Below, piece after piece: positions 1-7,660 of a stretch of 64,000 bases of DNA (its first letter is position 1; every line of letters begins with the position of its first letter). The DNA comes from Parahoeflea olei (lineage in GTDB: Bacteria; Pseudomonadota; Alphaproteobacteria; Rhizobiales; Rhizobiaceae): positions 136,648-200,647 of the forward strand of contig NZ_LQZT01000001.1 in the NCBI RefSeq assembly GCF_001703635.1. The letters run 5' to 3'. The notes under the pieces are model-generated. The model searched no databases, was not told where the DNA came from, and was given only the letters and a program-made list of their open reading frames with translations. A program made the translations under genes and the position numbers.

Positions 1-403
1 GCGAATCCTTGGCGACCGCGATGATGCCGTAGTCGGCGCCGACGGAGGCGACCCAGCGCACCTGGTCCATGGTGTTGCCCGGGAACGCGCCCTGCGCCAG
101 ACGGGTCGAGGTGGCCGAGGACGCCGCGACGATCAGGTTGTTGGCGTCGTTGCGCTTGTTGATGACTTCGGCATAGGCGACGCCGCCGCCGCCGCCGGCC
201 ATGTTGGTGACCTGCATGGTGCCGGGGATCAGCTTGAGATCCTGCAGCGTCTTGCCGACCTGGCGGCAGGTGAAGTCCCATCCGCCGCCGGGATTGGCCG
301 GCGCGATGCATTCGGTCGCGCCCGGATCGAAGGCATGGGCCGCGGCCGTGAGCGAAACGACAGCAACAGCGGTCGCGGCGAGCCGCGTGACAAAATTTCT
401 CAT
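1..403 (-). CDS. tctC: Tripartite tricarboxylate transporter substrate-binding protein, TctC family (3' end outside window)
   Basis: This is the first 134 codons of a periplasmic binding protein of the Bug/TctC family, which captures carboxylates for a TctAB membrane complex. The N-terminus is a signal peptide (MRNFVTRLAATAVAVVSL, then AAAHA before the mature FDPGATECIAPANPGGG). The PANPGGGWD segment followed by GGGGG is typical of the TctC ligand site. The ATG follows a strong GGAGGA Shine-Dalgarno. The gene is divergent from a TctD/TctE two-component system, which in other bacteria controls TctCBA expression, so carboxylate transport is the likely role. TctB and TctA would lie beyond the left edge and are not seen. 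The ligand cannot be told from sequence. Confidence 0.85.
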   Translation of the reverse strand, partial: MRNFVTRLAATAVAVVSLTAAAHAFDPGATECIAPANPGGGWDFTCRQVGKTLQDLKLIPGTMQVTNMAGGGGGVAYAEVINKRNDANNLIVAASSATSTRLAQGAFPGNTMDQVRWVASVGADYGIIAVAKDS

Positions 404-471
404 GATTTCCTCCACAATGGTCGAGCCGCCTTTCCTCGAAGGCGGAATGACGGCTATGTTAGCGTGCAAAA

Positions 472-488
472 CTGTCAACATGCTGTCA
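472..488. promoter_or_regulatory. Direct repeat in the tctC-tctD intergenic region (OmpR/PhoB-type operator candidate)
   Basis: CTGTCA occurs twice with an 11-base period (CTGTCAA-CATG-CTGTCAG) between the divergent tctC and tctD genes. OmpR/PhoB-family regulators bind such tandem repeats. TctD is a member of that family, so autoregulation and tctC control are plausible. The element is also 12 of 14 to the PhoB consensus CTGTCAT-N4-CTGTCAT, so PhoB is an alternative binder. A separate hairpin (CCGCCTT, 6-base loop, AAGGCGG at 426-445) sits just upstream of the tctC start. Confidence 0.45.
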
Positions 489-519
489 GCCGGGTATTGG
501 GAACTGGGAGGAGGTGCCC

Positions 520-1206
520 ATGCATTTTCTGGTCGTCGAGGATACCCTGGACGTCGCCGAAGCCATCACGGAGCGGCTGGCGCGGGCGGGCCATGTCTGC
601 GACCGGGCGGAATCGGTCGCCGATGCCCGCCACTTCGTCTCCGCCTCCGTCTATGACCTGGTGATTCTCGACATCAACCTGCCCGACGGATCGGGTCTCG
701 ATTTCCTGCGCTGGCTGAGACAGCGCAAGCATCCGGTGCCTGTGCTGGTTCTCACCGCGCGGCTGGCCGTCGACGACAAGATCGACGCGCTCGATTTCGG
801 CGCCGACGACTACATGGTCAAGCCTTTCGATCTCGGCGAGCTCGAGGCCCGGGTGCGCGCCATCGTCCGCCGCCGCACCGGCGAGGCCGGCGCCAGGCTG
901 TCGGCCGGCAATCTCGATTTCGACATGGCCACCCGCCAGGCCACCGTCGCCGGCCAGCCGCTGCAACTGACCCCGCGCGAGCAGCTGCTTCTGGAGATCT
1001 TCCTGATCAACCGCGGCCGCGTGCTCGAGAAGGAAGAGCTGGTGATCCGCCTGTTCGGGCTCGACACCGATGCCGGGCCCAACGCGATCGAACTCTATGT
1101 CGGCCGCCTGCGCCGCAAGCTTGCGGGCGCGGGCCTGGAGATCAAGACCCTGCGCGGCCTTGGCTACCAGGCGCTCGCGGCCGGCCCGGAGCCGGTCGCC
1201 CCGTGA
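520..1206 (+). CDS. tctD: OmpR-family response regulator, TctD-like
   Basis: A two-domain response regulator of 228 residues. The receiver domain is at about 1-115, with acidic residues in FLVVEDT, the phosphoacceptor Asp51 in VILDINLPDG and the conserved Lys in MVKPFDLGE. The C-terminal winged helix at about 125-225 has LTPREQLLLEIFL and LRRKL..GLEIKTLRGLGY. The ATG at 520 is preferred over the in-frame GTG at 514 because GGAGG lies 8 bases upstream of it. It overlaps the downstream kinase gene by GTGA, so the pair is translationally coupled. The similarity in type and the adjacent tctC point to control of carboxylate uptake; the actual signal is inferred. Confidence 0.88.
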   Translation: MHFLVVEDTLDVAEAITERLARAGHVCDRAESVADARHFVSASVYDLVILDINLPDGSGLDFLRWLRQRKHPVPVLVLTARLAVDDKIDALDFGADDYMVKPFDLGELEARVRAIVRRRTGEAGARLSAGNLDFDMATRQATVAGQPLQLTPREQLLLEIFLINRGRVLEKEELVIRLFGLDTDAGPNAIELYVGRLRRKLAGAGLEIKTLRGLGYQALAAGPEPVAP

Positions 1207-2633
1207 GCGATGCGCCGTTCGGGCCGCAGGCCTTTCCCTCCCGCTCCATCGCCTGGCGGCTGACGCTGCTGCTGACCCTGCTCCTGACCATTGCCGCGGC
1301 CGCCACCTTGGCCGCGGCGCTGAGCTACGGCCAGACCGCCGCCACGCGCGCCTTCGACCGGCTTCTGACCGGCGCCGCGCTGCAGATCGCCGAGCGCATC
1401 AGCGTCGAGGACGGGGAAACCGTGGTCGACATTCCGCTCTCGGCCTTCGGCCTGCTCTCGCTCGCCGCCGAGGACCGGATCTTCTACCGCGTGATCGGTC
1501 CGGACGGCTCGACGCTGACCGGCGACGAAAGCTTTCCCCTGCCCGACCGCGCCAAGGCCCAGTCGGGATCGGTGCTCTACGACACCACGTTCTCCGGCGA
1601 GCCGGTGCGGGCGATCCGGATGCAGCGCTTCCTGGCCGAACGCGCCGTGCGCGGGCCGATCACCGTCGTGGTGGCGCAGACCCTGCGCGCAAGGTCGGAA
1701 CTCGCCAACGAGATCGTCGCGCGCGCCGTCATCGGCGTTGTGATCGCCGGCGCGCTCACGCTCACGCTGGCCCTGCTTGCCATGTATCTGGCCTTGAGCC
1801 CGCTCCGGCGGATCGAACGCGCCATCCTCGCCCGCGATCCGCTGGACCTGACGCCGCTGTCGACCACCACCCCGCGCGAGGTCGAGGCGCTGGTCTCGGC
1901 CATCAACCGCTTCATGGCCCGGCTCGACCGGCGCGTGAGCGCCATGCAGGACTTCGTGGCCGATGCCGCGCACCAGATGCGCACGCCGATCACGGCGCTG
2001 AGGGCGCAGACGGAACTCGCCATGGAGGAAGAGGATCCGCGCAAGCTGCGGGCGCTGCAACGGCGCATCCGCGACCGGGCGATCGGCGTGAGCCGGCTCA
2101 CCGACCAGCTCCTGTCGCATGCGCTCGTCACCCACCGCGCCGATGCGGTCACGCTCGAATGGCTGGACCTGAGGCGCGTGGCGGTGGAGGCCGAGCGCGA
2201 GGCGCGGCGCACCGGCGGGGCCGAGGCGGTGGCGCTCGACCTGCCCGCCGACCCGGTGATGGTGACCGGCGACGCCTTCAGCCTGCGCGAGGCGGCGCGC
2301 AACCTGATCACCAATGCGCTCGCGCACGGCAAGCCGCCGGTCACGCTTGGGGTCAGGGTCACCGCGGCGGAAACGGCCGTGATCGCGGCGCGGGACTGCG
2401 GCCCGGGCATGAGCCCGCGCCAGATCGAACGGATCGGCGAGCGTTTTGCCCGCGACGCCTCCAACCCGCAAAGCGCGGGGCTCGGCCTCGCCATCGTCGC
2501 CGAGGTCGCCGAGTTCCATCAGGGAGCGGTTCGGGCCGGCGCGGCCGCTGAAGGCGGGTTCGAAGTCGGCATCGAGATGCCGCTCGCACCGGCAGGCCCC
2601 GCTGCACCGTCAGACAAGGGAGATGCATCATGA
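1203..2633 (+). CDS. tctE: Sensor histidine kinase, TctE-like
   Basis: A membrane sensor kinase of 476 residues. A first transmembrane helix (about 18-44, rich in Leu/Ala) and a second (about 175-200) flank a periplasmic domain of roughly 130 residues. HisKA carries the phosphorylated His257 in DAAHQMRTPITALRAQTELA. HATPase_c follows with the N box NLITNALAHGK, the G1 box DCGPGM and the G2 box GLGLAIVAEV. The GTG start overlaps the tctD stop, and the stop overlaps the start of the downstream binding-protein gene (ATGA), so sensor, regulator and periplasmic protein are made together. It presumably phosphorylates TctD. Confidence 0.88.
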   Translation: MSDAPFGPQAFPSRSIAWRLTLLLTLLLTIAAAATLAAALSYGQTAATRAFDRLLTGAALQIAERISVEDGETVVDIPLSAFGLLSLAAEDRIFYRVIGPDGSTLTGDESFPLPDRAKAQSGSVLYDTTFSGEPVRAIRMQRFLAERAVRGPITVVVAQTLRARSELANEIVARAVIGVVIAGALTLTLALLAMYLALSPLRRIERAILARDPLDLTPLSTTTPREVEALVSAINRFMARLDRRVSAMQDFVADAAHQMRTPITALRAQTELAMEEEDPRKLRALQRRIRDRAIGVSRLTDQLLSHALVTHRADAVTLEWLDLRRVAVEAEREARRTGGAEAVALDLPADPVMVTGDAFSLREAARNLITNALAHGKPPVTLGVRVTAAETAVIAARDCGPGMSPRQIERIGERFARDASNPQSAGLGLAIVAEVAEFHQGAVRAGAAAEGGFEVGIEMPLAPAGPAAPSDKGDAS

Positions 2634-3709
2634 CCCGGCTGTCCGCCGTTCTCGCCGCCGCGTCGGTTGCCCTTGCGCTCAATCTCCCCGGGGCCCATGC
2701 GGAGGAGACCGTCACCCGGTTCGAGGCGCCGGGCGACGGCGGCGAACTGGTGATCGCGAGCGTCACCGATCTCGATTTCATGCGCCCCCTGATCGCCGCC
2801 TTCCAGGAACTCCGCCCGGGCGTGTCGCTCACCTATATCGAGGACACGTCGAACAATCTCGACGCCATCGTCTCGCGCGCCTGCGACGAAGGCCGCTTCC
2901 TCGCCGATCTGGTGATCTCCTCGTCGATCGCCCAGCAGGTGCGGCTGGTCAATTCAGGCTGCGCCCGCGAAATCGACAGCCCCGTGCTCGCAACCCTGCC
3001 CTCCTGGGCGCAATGGCGGGGCGAACTGATCGGGCTGACCTACGAGCCCGCCGTCATGGTCTACAACAAGGCGGCCCTCGCGAAGGACGGCCCGCCGCAC
3101 TCGCGTTTCGACCTGATCGACCTGATGCGGCAATCGGGCGAACTCAACACCCGCATCGCCACCTATGACATCGAGGACTCGGGCCTGGGCTATCTGTTCG
3201 CATTCCAGGATTCGAGCGAGGCCAGCACCTGGGGACGGCTGATCGAAGGGTTCGGGCGCAACAGCGTTGCCACCTTCTGCTGCAGTTCCGAAATCATCGA
3301 CCGCGTCGCCGACGGCCGCGCCTATATCGGCTACAACGTGCTCGGCTCTTACGCGCGCTCCCGCGCCGCCCGCGACGACCGCATCGGCGTGGTGCTGCCG
3401 ACCGACTACACGCTGGTGCTGGCGCGCGCCGGCTACATCCCGCGCGAAGCCCGCAACGCGGAAGCCGCCCGCGCCTTCCTGGAACTGGTGCTGTCGCCGC
3501 GCGGGCGCGCAATCCTCGATGGCGACACGCATCTGCTCACCCCACTGAGCGGCCCCGACGCGCTCAACCGCATGACCGACAGCGACGGCGAGGCCCCGGC
3601 CTTGCGCCCGATTCCGCTGTCGCCGGCGCTGCTGGTCTCGCTCGACCGCGCCAAGCGCGCCCGCTTCCTCACGCAATGGCGCAAATCGGTAACCCCGCCG
3701 ACGCCGTGA
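2630..3709 (+). CDS. Periplasmic substrate-binding protein coupled to the TctDE-type system
   Basis: A secreted protein of 359 residues with a signal peptide (ending near LNLPGAHA at about 24). It has the bilobed-fold features of ferric/spermidine-type ABC binding proteins (COG1840-like), for example GGELVIASVTDLDF near the N-terminus and LIGLTYEPAVMVYNK in the middle. No permease or ATPase follows. The coding frame overlaps the kinase stop by 4 bases, so the protein is likely an accessory that presents ligand to the sensor kinase rather than a component of an import system. That role is inferred from coupling alone. Several Cys residues (a CCSS motif and single Cys) are present; their meaning is unknown. 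Confidence 0.7.
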   Translation: MTRLSAVLAAASVALALNLPGAHAEETVTRFEAPGDGGELVIASVTDLDFMRPLIAAFQELRPGVSLTYIEDTSNNLDAIVSRACDEGRFLADLVISSSIAQQVRLVNSGCAREIDSPVLATLPSWAQWRGELIGLTYEPAVMVYNKAALAKDGPPHSRFDLIDLMRQSGELNTRIATYDIEDSGLGYLFAFQDSSEASTWGRLIEGFGRNSVATFCCSSEIIDRVADGRAYIGYNVLGSYARSRAARDDRIGVVLPTDYTLVLARAGYIPREARNAEAARAFLELVLSPRGRAILDGDTHLLTPLSGPDALNRMTDSDGEAPALRPIPLSPALLVSLDRAKRARFLTQWRKSVTPPTP

Positions 3710-3767
3710 GACAGTGCATGCCCGAGGGGACGTTCCCGGATAAAGGCAGGCAGCGCGTCCGGGCTCC

Positions 3768-5111
3768 CTAAAACGCCTCGAGCCTTCCATGCTTCACGTT
3801 GATCCGGCTGGTTGCCTCATCGGACTCGACCAGCTCGATCTTCGCTCCGAGCGAGATCAGGTTGTCTTCAAGGCGGCTGTAGGCGTTCCTGAGCAGGTCC
3901 AGTCCGGAAACGGTGGTCTCCCCCTCCGCGGCAAGGCCGGCGATGATCAAGCCTGCCGTCGCGCGAGGACAGGTTCCCACGACGCTCGTGCCGACAAGCT
4001 CGGGCGTCGGATCGATCCGGGCCGTCTGGTTGTTGATCAGTTCGATCCTCGCTCCCATCCGGCTGAGTTCCGCCGATTGTGCAAGGCGATTGGTCCATAC
4101 GGTCTCTTCGACGATACTCGCGCCCCTGGCCAGCGCCGCTACAGTGAGGAATGGTCCCTGAGCGTCGGTCGGAAAGCCCGGATAGCGCTCGGTCGTGAAG
4201 TCATAGGCCCGCGGCTTGCCATCCGCGATGACGCGAATGCCGGTCTCGCCAAGTTCGATGGTCGCGCCGAAGCCTTCGATGACCGGAACCATCGGCAACA
4301 TGCGCTTGCCCTCCACACCATCGATGATCACGTCTCCGCCAACCGCCAGCACCGCCGCGGCGAGCGTCGAGGCTTCGAGATAGTCGCCTGGCACGGAAAT
4401 GCGCGAATGGTAGTCCCGGCCCACGTCGATGCCTTCGCTGCGGACCACCAGGTTGGCAGTCCCCTTGCCCTCGAACTCCACCGGCGCAAAGGTCTCGTAC
4501 AGCCGGACCAGATCTGCAATGTCCGGATCCTGGGCGATGTTGATGATGGTACTCTCGCCCCGCATCGCAACCGCTGCCCGGAGCATTGCTTCCGATGTCG
4601 CCAAACACCGCATCGCGCTTGGCGTGACCAGCTTCCTGCCCTCGAGGCGGGATTTTTCGGGCCAGGACAGCAGCACATGGTTGCCCTTGGGCTCCGTGGT
4701 TATGCCGAACTTCGACAGCGCCCGGCTCACCGGCGTGAAGGAGCGCCGGCCATAGGGACTGTAGCCCGGCAGCGACATGCGGAACTGTTCCCCATGCGTC
4801 ACCATCGGAACCGCCATTCTGGAAAAATGACGCATTTGCGGTATGGCGGCATCAAACACCGGATTGAGCGTATCGATGCGATCGGCACGCAATTCGATCG
4901 AGCCGGAGCGCACCTGACTCTCCGTATTGCAGGCTGTCAGGACCTCGACAGCATAGTCTGTCTGCGAATTGGTCGCGGGATTTTCGATGGAAAGGCTACC
5001 GCATGCGAGATGCGGAAAGGTAAGGATGCTCTTCAATGTCGCATTCTTGCAGCCTCCCACCGTTACTCTTCCGGAAAGCGGCCCGCTTTTATAGACGCGA
5101 AAAGACTTCAT
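3768..5111 (-). CDS. MurA-family enolpyruvyl (1-carboxyvinyl) transferase paralogue with Ser at the catalytic Cys position
   Basis: A 447-residue member of the EPSP synthase/MurA family, the enzymes that move enolpyruvate from PEP to an acceptor such as UDP-GlcNAc. The start is the inner ATG at 5111, which follows GAGGAGGTG and gives the MurA-like N-terminus MKSFRVYKSGPLSG; an upstream in-frame ATG at 5159 has no such signal. Conserved MurA residues are present: Lys22-Asn23, Arg94, Arg123, the PGFPTDAQGPF motif and the Arg of CPRATAGLIIAGLAAEG. The loop that carries Cys115 in E. coli MurA reads LPGYSPYGRR, which puts Ser118 at the Cys position. It is therefore unlikely to be the housekeeping MurA and may act on another acceptor. 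It stands alone, without peptidoglycan genes. Confidence 0.72.
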   Translation of the reverse strand: MKSFRVYKSGPLSGRVTVGGCKNATLKSILTFPHLACGSLSIENPATNSQTDYAVEVLTACNTESQVRSGSIELRADRIDTLNPVFDAAIPQMRHFSRMAVPMVTHGEQFRMSLPGYSPYGRRSFTPVSRALSKFGITTEPKGNHVLLSWPEKSRLEGRKLVTPSAMRCLATSEAMLRAAVAMRGESTIINIAQDPDIADLVRLYETFAPVEFEGKGTANLVVRSEGIDVGRDYHSRISVPGDYLEASTLAAAVLAVGGDVIIDGVEGKRMLPMVPVIEGFGATIELGETGIRVIADGKPRAYDFTTERYPGFPTDAQGPFLTVAALARGASIVEETVWTNRLAQSAELSRMGARIELINNQTARIDPTPELVGTSVVGTCPRATAGLIIAGLAAEGETTVSGLDLLRNAYSRLEDNLISLGAKIELVESDEATSRINVKHGRLEAF

Positions 5112-5293
5112 GCCCTGCACCTCCTCATTCTGTCTTTGAATCCGAGAAAACAACTTCATCTATGCTTGCTCGCAATTCATATCACAGCTTCTGAATTTGT
5201 CATTGACAGACCGGTGCGACGAAGCGGCTCACCTCGCCGGTTCCGATACGAAAGGGCGAATGTGGTCGAGGAACCGCCCCCCAGAAAAGCAAA

Positions 5294-5319
5294 GGCCGGG
5301 CGGATCGCTCCGCCCGGCC
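5294..5319 (-). terminator. Rho-independent terminator of the phytase-like gene
   Basis: A perfect 11-bp inverted repeat (GGCCGGGCGGA / TCCGCCCGGCC) with a 4-base loop lies 21 bases past the stop codon of the leftward phytase-like gene. On the minus strand it is followed by TTTGCTTTTC. Confidence 0.85.
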
Positions 5320-5340
5320 ATCTCGTTTCAGGCAAAAGCC

Positions 5341-7524
5341 TCAGTTGGAGGCGGCGGCCAGTCCGTCGATGGTGAAGAACAGTGTCTCGCCGGAGCTGTC
5401 GTCGACGCCGTCATTGTCGGTGACGACATAGGCCTTGCCGTCGGCGTCGATCGCCAGGCCCTCGACCTTGTCGACGACATAGCCGTTCAGCGCCTTGAGC
5501 TCGGGCAGCAGGTCGCGCACCTCTTCCTTGGCGACCAGCGGCAGCTCGCCGCCAAGCGGCGCGGGCGTGAGCTCGCTCATCGCCACGCGGTAGATCTTCT
5601 TGATCGCGGCCTTGTCGCCGATCTGGTTGTCGCGCTCGATGATATAGGCATAACCGTCATGCAGCTCGATGTCGGAGAGCCCGACCCAGCCCTTGTCGGC
5701 GGGCGCATCGAGCGGATAGCGCACGGCCCCCCATTCCTCGGTCTTGGTGTTGTAGGAGACCAGCTTCACCTCGCTCTTGGCGTCGTCCTTCCAGGGCCGC
5801 TGCACCGGCATCCACAGCACGTCGCCGTCGCGGGCAATACCCTCGAAGCCGAAGCGGGTCTCGTTGGCGAGCAGCTCTTCCGGCAGCGCGATCTCCTTCT
5901 TGATCACGCCCTTCGCGTTCACATGGTAAAGCGCGTGCGGCACCAGCTTGGCGCTGTTGCCTTCGGACGCCAGCCAGAAGCCGCCCTCGCCGTCGGTGGT
6001 CACGCCTTCGATATCGAGCTTCTGGGCCGGCGCCCCGCCGCGGGTGATGTCGAGCGCGGCGGTGATGCGGGCCGGCGTCTGGGTTGCATCGATGGTGAAG
6101 ATCTGCGGCTGGAAACCATAGAAACTGTCATTGATGGCGTAGAGCTTGCCCTTGGTTTCGGGATCGGCGGCAAGCCCGGAAAGCGCGCCCCAGCCGATCA
6201 GCTGGTCGGCACCGGCCGAGGTGATCTGCGGATAGGCGGCCGGGCCTTCGCCAAGTTCGTAGATCATCACATGGCTGCGCACGCCGCCATCCTCGATCAG
6301 GTCGGCCTCGTTGGCGGTGACGAGCAGGTTGCGCGAGGGAATGGCGACGACGCCTTCCGGCGCAATCCCCGACGGCAGGATCTGCCTGAGCACCGGATTG
6401 GCAAGGTCGCTGACATCATAGACGCCGATGACGGAAGCGCGCTCGGCACCGACAAAGACGTAGGGAACGCCGTTGAAGCGCGCCACTTCGATCGATTCGG
6501 GCTCCACACCCTTGGCGTCCGAACGCTTGTCCGGATAGTGGCCGGTCTCGATCACGGCATGTTCGAACGACATGCCCGACTCGTAGACCACCGTTCCGTC
6601 CTTGTTGAAGATGGTCCAGCCGCGCGAGCCGCCTTCGTAGTCGCCCTCGTTGGCGATGGCGAAATGATCGGTGTCGATCCAGCCCACCGCGTCGGGTTCG
6701 CGCTTGCGATCGGCCTGGGTCTCGGTGAAGCGCAGCGCGCCGCGTTCGTCGGTCAGGTCGACATTCTCGAGCGTCACGGCGCCGGCGGAGAAATGCGACA
6801 GCACCTTGCCGTCCCGGTCGAGCACGACGAGATGGTTGTTCTCCTGCAGCGTGACCACGGTCTCGCCCAGGTCGTTGATGTCGACGAATTCCGGCTCGGG
6901 ATCTTCCGGCGCGATCTCGGCCAGGCCGGTAACATCGGCAAAGCGGAGGCTCGCGCAATCGGCAGCGCCGTCCTTCAGGTCGATCAGCGCCACCCGGCCC
7001 GCCGGCATCTGCGGCAAGACGCCGTCATTGAGATCCTCGTCGCGCTCGTTCTCGATGGCGATCGCCAGGAACGAGCCGTCCTTGGCCCGGGCGATGGAAT
7101 CGGGCTGGCCGCCCAGATCGCATTCCGCCGTCACGCTCTTGCCGTCGAGGTCCACGCTCACCAGCTTGCCGCCGACATTGACATAGTCCTTCGAGGTGTT
7201 GACTGCGACGAAGGCGCTGCCGCCGACGATGGTGACCGAGGTCGGCTCGCCGCCCATGTCGATATTGCCGAGCGGCTTGGGGGCCGCGGGATCGGCGATG
7301 TCGATCATGCCGATCACGCCGAGCGGGCTGTCGGTGTAGACGAGCCGCATGCCGTCTTCGCTGGCGGCGATGATTTCCGACGAGGTTTCGCGGTTCTGGT
7401 CTTCGCCGGCCGCCATGTTGAGCGGCGTGGCGAAGGAGGCGATGCGGTTGAAATTCATCTCCGCAGCGCTGGCCGAGGCGGCAATCAGCGCAAGGACCGA
7501 GGTGAAGCTGAGCAGTCGTGACAT
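5341..7524 (-). CDS. Secreted phytase-like / esterase-like beta-propeller protein
   Basis: A secreted protein of 727 residues. The start is the inner ATG at 7524: GGAG lies 9 bases upstream and the protein begins with a clear signal peptide (MSRLLSFTSVLALIAASASA, then AEMNF). The N-terminal part (about 20-370) has beta-propeller repeats of the choice-of-anchor-I/YVTN type, with segments such as GGEPTSVTIVGGSAFVAVN and GGQPDSIARAKDGSFLAIA. The C-terminal part (about 390-727) matches phytase-like esterase domains (PF13449 type), for example LIGWGALSGLAADPETKGKL, DIEGVTTDGEGGFWLASEGN and VEGLAIDADGKAYVVTDNDG. It may act on phosphate esters in the periplasm or outside the cell. A PHO-box-like array upstream agrees with phosphate-starvation control. 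Enzymatic activity is unproven for most members. It has its own promoter and terminator. Confidence 0.75.
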   Translation of the reverse strand: MSRLLSFTSVLALIAASASAAEMNFNRIASFATPLNMAAGEDQNRETSSEIIAASEDGMRLVYTDSPLGVIGMIDIADPAAPKPLGNIDMGGEPTSVTIVGGSAFVAVNTSKDYVNVGGKLVSVDLDGKSVTAECDLGGQPDSIARAKDGSFLAIAIENERDEDLNDGVLPQMPAGRVALIDLKDGAADCASLRFADVTGLAEIAPEDPEPEFVDINDLGETVVTLQENNHLVVLDRDGKVLSHFSAGAVTLENVDLTDERGALRFTETQADRKREPDAVGWIDTDHFAIANEGDYEGGSRGWTIFNKDGTVVYESGMSFEHAVIETGHYPDKRSDAKGVEPESIEVARFNGVPYVFVGAERASVIGVYDVSDLANPVLRQILPSGIAPEGVVAIPSRNLLVTANEADLIEDGGVRSHVMIYELGEGPAAYPQITSAGADQLIGWGALSGLAADPETKGKLYAINDSFYGFQPQIFTIDATQTPARITAALDITRGGAPAQKLDIEGVTTDGEGGFWLASEGNSAKLVPHALYHVNAKGVIKKEIALPEELLANETRFGFEGIARDGDVLWMPVQRPWKDDAKSEVKLVSYNTKTEEWGAVRYPLDAPADKGWVGLSDIELHDGYAYIIERDNQIGDKAAIKKIYRVAMSELTPAPLGGELPLVAKEEVRDLLPELKALNGYVVDKVEGLAIDADGKAYVVTDNDGVDDSSGETLFFTIDGLAAASN

Positions 7525-7570
7525 GGGATGGTCTCCGGGGGTTGATCCCGGGTGATGTGCCACGGCCATG

Positions 7571-7599
7571 ATTGCAGCATCATGACAGTGTCATGACGG
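7571..7599 (-). promoter_or_regulatory. PHO-box-like array upstream of the phytase-like gene
   Basis: Reading leftward, three 7-base half sites with 11-base spacing occur: CCGTCAT, CTGTCAT and CTGCAAT, separated by GACA and GATG. The PhoB consensus is CTGTCAT repeated with 4 bases between. The first two half sites match 13 of 14 positions; the third is weaker. The array ends about 47 bases upstream of the start codon, where a PhoB-activated promoter would be expected. Confidence 0.65.
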
Positions 7600-7660
7600 A
7601 TTTGTGAAACGAGGCCCGTGCGGGACAGGGGCGCGGATTGTGCCGCCGGACGTTCCCGCC

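Noticed and set aside
3768..5111. Housekeeping MurA
   Set aside because: The catalytic Cys position is Ser, and the gene stands alone.
5197..7521. A long open frame of 774 codons antisense to the phytase-like gene
   Set aside because: High-GC antisense shadow: the opposite strand has a signal peptide, family motifs and a terminator, and this frame shows none.
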